Source: Micavibrio aeruginosavorus_D
Lineage (GTDB): Bacteria > Pseudomonadota > Alphaproteobacteria > Micavibrionales > Micavibrionaceae
Direction of reading: 5' to 3'
Length of the DNA: 64,000 nt
Assembly (NCBI RefSeq): GCF_051245535.1
Contig: NZ_CP195303.1
Coordinates: forward strand, 1,054,001-1,118,000
Part shown: positions 59,938 to 64,000 of the stretch, one piece after another
How the letters are laid out: each line of letters begins with the position of its first letter
Numbering within the stretch: the first letter of the stretch is position 1
Position numbers and translations under genes: made by a program
The notes under the pieces: generated by a model
Told to the model about the DNA's origin: nothing
Seen by the model: only the letters and a program-made list of their open reading frames with translations
Database searches by the model: none

Positions 59938-61158
59938 TTAGAAATCAATATTCTCAAAGCTGGCGTAAATGGGACCGAAGACGGCAACGGCAATCCACAT
60001 GATCATAACACCAAGGAACATGGTCAGGAAGGGTTCAATCATTGCGATAAGACCCTGAACCGCCTCGTCCACGTCGTTGGTATAAAATTCTGCAACCTGG
60101 TCCAGAACCACGGTCAGATTACCGGATTCCTCACCCACTTTCAGCATGCGGACAACCATGCTGGGGAACTCGCCGGACGCATTGAACGCTTCGGACAAGG
60201 GCGAACCGGCGGAAACCTGCTCCTCCACGCCCTCCAAGGCTTCAACCAACGCCAGGTTTTTCACGGTATTCCGCGCAGCGCGCAGTGCGGACAGCACGTC
60301 AATACCGCTGGCAAACATGGCGCCAAAGGTCTGAGCGAAACGGGCAATGTTGATTTTCCGGATCAGCGGACCCGCCACGGGCATTTCCAGAAACAGGCGG
60401 TCCATCTTATAGGCAAAATCTTCGGAGGCCTGCACCAGAGTCTTGTAAAGGACAAACAGGATCGGCGGTGTGGCCAGAACGCCCCACCAATATTTCACGA
60501 AGAAATCGGACGTCGCCATCAGGGATGTGGTGTACCACGGCAATTCCTGATCCAGATTGCGGATAAATCCAACGATCTGCGGCACGACGAAGCTCATCAT
60601 CACCACGATGGTCGCGATCACGACCACGACCAGAATGGTCGGGTAACGCGTGGCTTTCCGCACCTTGGCCTGCATCTGATCCACCCATTTCAGGTATTTG
60701 ATCAAATGGCGGTATGCGGCGGTCAGATCCCCGGTTTCTTCACCGGCAGCAATCAGCGAAATGTACAAAGAACCGAAGGTTTTCGGGTGGTGGCCCATGG
60801 CTTCGGACAAGGCCGAACCATCGGATACATCGCGGTGAACTTCGGATAACACGTCGCGCAGACGGTCATGTTCGGTGGTGTCACGAATATCGGCCAGCGC
60901 GTCGAGCAAGGCCACGCCCGCGCCCTGCATCTGTTCCATATGCATGAAAAGCTGGATCAAATCGCGCGTGCTGATCTTCGGCGCGCGAAAATCGGACAGC
61001 ATGCCCTTTTTCTTGGTCAGCGACTGACATTGGATCAGTTCCAGCCCGGCGCTTTGCAGCTGGTTGTACAAATCCACTTCGTTTGCAGCGGAAATGACGC
61101 CCCGGACAGGACGGCCTTTGTTATTGATGGCCCTGTATTTATAGCGATCTGCAGCCAT
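59938..61158 (-). CDS. pilC: Type IV pilus/type II secretion inner-membrane platform protein PilC/GspF
   Basis: Multi-pass platform contacted by the ATPases. Two GspF repeats: the first with MQGAGVALLDALADIRDTT and IAAGEETGDLTAAYRHLI, the second with MFASGIDVLSALRAARNTV and MLKVGEESGNLTVVLDQVA. Three membrane segments are seen (ILVVVVIATIVVMMSFVVP, GVLATPPILFVLYK, FLTMFLGVMIMWIAVAVFG). The protein has 406 aa, normal for the family. It follows the pilB gene by 55 bases. Confidence 0.93.
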   Translation of the reverse strand: MAADRYKYRAINNKGRPVRGVISAANEVDLYNQLQSAGLELIQCQSLTKKKGMLSDFRAPKISTRDLIQLFMHMEQMQGAGVALLDALADIRDTTEHDRLRDVLSEVHRDVSDGSALSEAMGHHPKTFGSLYISLIAAGEETGDLTAAYRHLIKYLKWVDQMQAKVRKATRYPTILVVVVIATIVVMMSFVVPQIVGFIRNLDQELPWYTTSLMATSDFFVKYWWGVLATPPILFVLYKTLVQASEDFAYKMDRLFLEMPVAGPLIRKINIARFAQTFGAMFASGIDVLSALRAARNTVKNLALVEALEGVEEQVSAGSPLSEAFNASGEFPSMVVRMLKVGEESGNLTVVLDQVAEFYTNDVDEAVQGLIAMIEPFLTMFLGVMIMWIAVAVFGPIYASFENIDF

Positions 61159-61213
61159 GACACCCGAACTCTGGCAAGTATTGGAACGACTTAATTAGGA
61201 ACGGGCCGGATGC

Positions 61214-63124
61214 TTATTTATGAACATCGACGGCCGTAGCGAGGGATTCGAGGGTGGTAATACCCTCAAGAACCTTCAGAATGCCATCGTCCTTCATGTT
61301 TTTAAAGCCTTTTTCGTAGGCCTTGCGTTTCAGCTCTGCCTTGCTGCCGTTTTGGGCGATCACTTCGTCCAGATCGTCGTCAAACAACAGAATCTCCGCT
61401 ATGGAAATTCGGCCCTTATAGCCCTGCCCCGCGCACATCTGGCATCCGCCCTGATGCGCCTTGTAAATCGTCGGCGGGTTGGCGGGATCGACATTCAAAA
61501 CCGCGCATTCATCCGGCCCCGGCTGGTACGCCTCGCGGCAATGCGGGCAGACCTTACGGACCAGACGCTGGGCGAACACGGCCACGATCGCCCCGGCGAT
61601 CATCCCCGGCTTCAACCCCAGATCCAGCAAACGGGGAATGGCCCCGAACGAATCGTTGGTGTGCAGGGTCGAATAAACCTGGTGACCGGTCATCGAGGCC
61701 TGCAACGCTTTTTCCGCCGTAATCCCGTCCCGGATTTCGCCCAGGAAGATAATGTCCGGATCCTGACGCAGCAGCGCGCGGATACCGTCGGCAAATTCCA
61801 ATACACCCTCACGCACCGGTGTTTGCCGGATCATGGGCAGGGAATATTCCACCGGGTCTTCCAGCGTTTGAATATTCACCTCAACCGTATTGATTTCGTT
61901 CAGCATGGAATACAGCGACGTGGTTTTACCCGAACCGGTCGGGCCCGTCACAATAATGATCCCCTCCGGGCGCGCCTGGGCCCGGCGGATTTTTTCAATG
62001 TTGTGCGCGCTGAACCCCAACTGGTCCAGCGGAATAATGTTGCTGCTCTGGTCCAGAACGCGCAGAACGATGTTTTCGCCATGTACAGTCGGCAAGGACG
62101 ACACGCGGAAATCGGCCAGCTTGCCGCCGATATTCAAACCGAAGCGCCCGTCCTGCGGGCTCAATTTATCGGCAATGTTCATATGCGACATAATTTTCAG
62201 TCGCTGGGAAATCCCGTTCCAGTGTTGTTTGTGCAAAATCTGCGCCGTGAACAGCACACCGTCCAGACGGTAACGCAGGCGCGCGAAGTTTTCTTCCGGT
62301 TCAAAGTGCAAGTCGGACGCGCCAATTTTCACCGCATCATAAACCAGCGCATTCACCAAACGCACAATCGGGTGGGAATAGGCTTCGTCTTCCGACAATG
62401 TCGAAAGATCCGTCGGCTCGCCCTCTTCCAACTCTTTCAGAATGGCCGCAATGGAACTCGCATAGCCATAGGCCGCATCAATCGCCTCGGACAAAATCTT
62501 CGGCGTGGTCACCAAGGGCTTGATTGTAATGTTTTTCGGCAGGAAACGACGCAACGTATCCATGGCCACCACGTCATACGGGTCGCACATGGCCACGGCA
62601 GCTTCTTTATCGTCAATCGAGATCGGCAAAATCTGGTGTTTCTTCGCCGTGGCTTTGTCGATCATCGCCAACGCATCACCGGAGAAAATTGTATTTCTCG
62701 GATCAAACACATCAAAGCCCGAACTTTCCGCAAGGAAGCCGGACAGCAAATCTTCATCAATAAACCCAAGATCGACCAGAACAGACCCCAGCATCTTGCC
62801 GGTGACTTTCTTCTCCTGCAGGGCGACGTTCAATTGGTCTTCGGTAATAATGCCCATGGCGACCAGACGGTCACCCATACGGCCCCGATTCAAATCTTCG
62901 GATACACCGCCCGCATTTTGCACGGCCAGATCGCGCGTCCCCGCGCCCGCCCCTGCTCCCGATGCCTGTTGCGGTTGGGGTTGCGGTGCGATGTCACGGG
63001 TCACAACTTCAACGGTTTCGGCCTCGATATAATCATCGTCCAGCGCCAGAGCGAAAGCTCCGTCGTCAAGTTCGAGATCGGCTCCCGCCGAACGGCGCGA
63101 TTTCTTATCCGCATTGTCCATCAT
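61214..63124 (-). CDS. mshE: Type IV pilus assembly ATPase PilB/MshE with MshEN-type N-terminus
   Basis: Extension ATPase. Residues 82-135 carry two MshEN/GSPII_E_N units (RMGDRLVAMGIITEDQL and MLGSVLVDLGFIDEDLL), the region that binds c-di-GMP in MshE. Walker A is GPTGSGKTTS, the Asp box EDPVEYSLP, Walker B IIFLGEIRDGITAEKAL and STLHTNDSFGAI, and a four-Cys zinc site (CPHCREAY and CQMCAGQGYKG). The ATG at 63124 follows GGGATAAAC and removes 17 unsupported residues from the longer frame (63175). The first gene of the pilus array. Confidence 0.92.
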   Translation of the reverse strand: MMDNADKKSRRSAGADLELDDGAFALALDDDYIEAETVEVVTRDIAPQPQPQQASGAGAGAGTRDLAVQNAGGVSEDLNRGRMGDRLVAMGIITEDQLNVALQEKKVTGKMLGSVLVDLGFIDEDLLSGFLAESSGFDVFDPRNTIFSGDALAMIDKATAKKHQILPISIDDKEAAVAMCDPYDVVAMDTLRRFLPKNITIKPLVTTPKILSEAIDAAYGYASSIAAILKELEEGEPTDLSTLSEDEAYSHPIVRLVNALVYDAVKIGASDLHFEPEENFARLRYRLDGVLFTAQILHKQHWNGISQRLKIMSHMNIADKLSPQDGRFGLNIGGKLADFRVSSLPTVHGENIVLRVLDQSSNIIPLDQLGFSAHNIEKIRRAQARPEGIIIVTGPTGSGKTTSLYSMLNEINTVEVNIQTLEDPVEYSLPMIRQTPVREGVLEFADGIRALLRQDPDIIFLGEIRDGITAEKALQASMTGHQVYSTLHTNDSFGAIPRLLDLGLKPGMIAGAIVAVFAQRLVRKVCPHCREAYQPGPDECAVLNVDPANPPTIYKAHQGGCQMCAGQGYKGRISIAEILLFDDDLDEVIAQNGSKAELKRKAYEKGFKNMKDDGILKVLEGITTLESLATAVDVHK

Positions 63125-63462
63125 GTTTATCCCGCACACTGGAAAGAAGTGATTGAATACTCTGTTGAAGAGCAAAAATTGAAATTTTGCCTTTTAATAG
63201 AATGCCAGATAAAGCTTAAAGAAAACGCTAATATATTATGGCAAAACAGGGGCTTCCCGCACCCGCTCTATGCAAAAAGTGCAAAATGGGAAAAACAGTG
63301 GTTTCAGCCCTTAACTCCATGTTACGATTAATAACTTGCAGAGAGACTCGCCGGGGGAAATGCGAAAATACTCCGGAACATGGGGAACAGAAGCCTTGGA
63401 ACGCCTTTACATCAAAGGCCTTTCGGGGGTGTGCGCCATTTGCTTATTCCGGGTGATTAAAA

Positions 63463-63816
63463 ATGACGTTTTCTCGCGCGTCAGCTTATTTTTGTTTTGT
63501 TGCGTTCTGTGTTGCTGCGTTATCCTCCGCCCCTGCAAAAGCAGAGAGTGGCCCGCGTCACCATGGCGGAACGGCCCAGCAAAAAAACAACGCATCCTCC
63601 TCCGATACAGAAAAATTCAACAAACATCGCCATCGGCAATCCCGCGATAAAACGCCCCACGATCAAAAGCAGGCTGAACGATCGTCCGTAAAAGACGACA
63701 CCAAGGAAGACCGCACCAATTTCTATGTCGATGGAAAAATCGTCGGCTATTTCGAAGGCGGCACGCTGTACGGTGCCGATGGTATTAAAGTTCAATCTGC
63801 GAAAACAGGGCGGTGA
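63463..63816 (+). CDS. Hypothetical secreted protein, 117 aa
   Basis: The signal peptide MTFSRASAYFCFVAFCVAALSSAPAKA is cleaved near AKA-ESG. The mature chain is Lys/Asp/Gln-rich (DTEKFNKHRHRQSRDKTPH) and ends in a compact strand-rich part (NFYVDGKIVGYFEGGTLYGA). The family is not recognised. It is divergent from the pilB gene. The 63125-63462 gap holds an AT-rich stretch near 63180-63240, suitable for promoters on both strands, but no clear hexamers. Confidence 0.65.
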   Translation: MTFSRASAYFCFVAFCVAALSSAPAKAESGPRHHGGTAQQKNNASSSDTEKFNKHRHRQSRDKTPHDQKQAERSSVKDDTKEDRTNFYVDGKIVGYFEGGTLYGADGIKVQSAKTGR

Positions 63817-63821
63817 GTACC

Positions 63822-64000
63822 ATGAAAAATCTCCGCGCCACATTTTTGCTTATTTGTTTCGTGCTGTTGTTTTTCAGCACCCCTGCCCTCGCTGCAGAGA
63901 CCGCCCCCGGCGATGCCTGCACGACAACAGGTGTCATCCAAAGAACGGGCGGCCCGGAACAGATGCCAGCGCGCACGCTGGTTTGCGATGGCGCCACATG
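63822..64000 (+). CDS. Hypothetical secreted protein, partial at window end
   Basis: Starts 6 bases after the previous stop and is open to the edge. The signal peptide MKNLRATFLLICFVLLFFSTPALA is followed by a region with TTTGVIQRTGGPEQMPART and LVCDGATW, a motif seen in short repeats of exported alphaproteobacterial proteins. Two Cys (DACTTT, LVCDG) are in the visible part. The rest lies outside the window. Confidence 0.65.
   Translation, partial: MKNLRATFLLICFVLLFFSTPALAAETAPGDACTTTGVIQRTGGPEQMPARTLVCDGAT

Noticed and set aside
48953..63124. Type II secretion rather than pilus assembly
   Set aside because: Presence of two PilT-type retraction ATPases, an MshL-like secretin and an MshEN-type ATPase favours a retractable MSHA/type IV pilus.
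61220..63331. 703-aa plus-strand ORF opposite the pilus ATPase
   Set aside because: It is a shadow of the mshE gene in the opposite strand, rich in His, Arg and Gln as expected of antisense GC-rich reading.

Overview
The window is a GC-rich, gene-dense chromosomal segment of an alphaproteobacterium. Three neighbourhoods support this: fdxA-carD-rpoH; the ffh-rpsP-rimM-trmD-rplS-leuC-leuD-leuB string; and dapF, mtaB and ftsY close together. DUF2336 and RpoH-type sigma factors point the same way. A large MSHA/type IV pilus operon with two PilT-type ATPases, many small secreted proteins of unknown function and peptidoglycan-directed genes would fit a Micavibrio-like epibiotic predator, but that assignment is inference. 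No rRNA, tRNA, transposase or CRISPR array was recognised.

Layout. 1-8.2 kb: the tail of an aldehyde dehydrogenase-like protein, four small unknown or kinase-like genes, sufE, clpX, a DHH phosphoesterase, a photolyase and an LD-carboxypeptidase. 8.3-13.7 kb: a DMT exporter, an unknown protein, ferredoxin fdxA, carD, a metallophosphoesterase-fold protein that has lost its metal ligands, and rpoH. 13.7-20.8 kb: an M48 lipoprotein protease divergent from a nuclease-fold protein without catalytic residues, prolyl aminopeptidase, pgk and a DUF2336 protein. 20.9-24.7 kb: tryptophan dioxygenase with a kynureninase-like enzyme, and AMP nucleosidase. 24.8-32.0 kb: ftsY, mtaB and dapF on the minus strand, interrupted by secreted proteins (one with HELKH) and by a tandem pair of paralogous Cys/His proteins.

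32.0-33.5 kb is an AT-richer accessory patch: a PG-binding/MuF-like/novel C-terminal domain protein that looks like a polymorphic toxin, facing a small multi-TM protein that could be its immunity partner. 33.8-44.3 kb is the ffh to leuB housekeeping string, with foreign-looking insertions between trmD and rplS and between leuC and leuD. 44.3-46.1 kb holds a lone type IV pilin between two large repeat blocks. 46.1-63.1 kb is one long minus-strand array. In transcription order it encodes a PilB/MshE ATPase with a c-di-GMP-type N-terminus, a PilC platform, a PilM-PilN fusion, a PilO-like protein, an MshK/PilP-like protein, an ABC ATPase, a TPR protein, a prepilin peptidase, PilT, PilU and an MshL secretin. 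An ABC permease, a TPR-like protein and a membrane AraC regulator follow. Together they would assemble and retract a pilus; the split ABC transporter pair bracketing the machine is the oddity.

Two families of intergenic palindromic repeats occur through the window: a GTCAT...ATGAC family (eight copies) and a CCCTCTCC/GGGAGAGG family including a ~150-base composite present twice.
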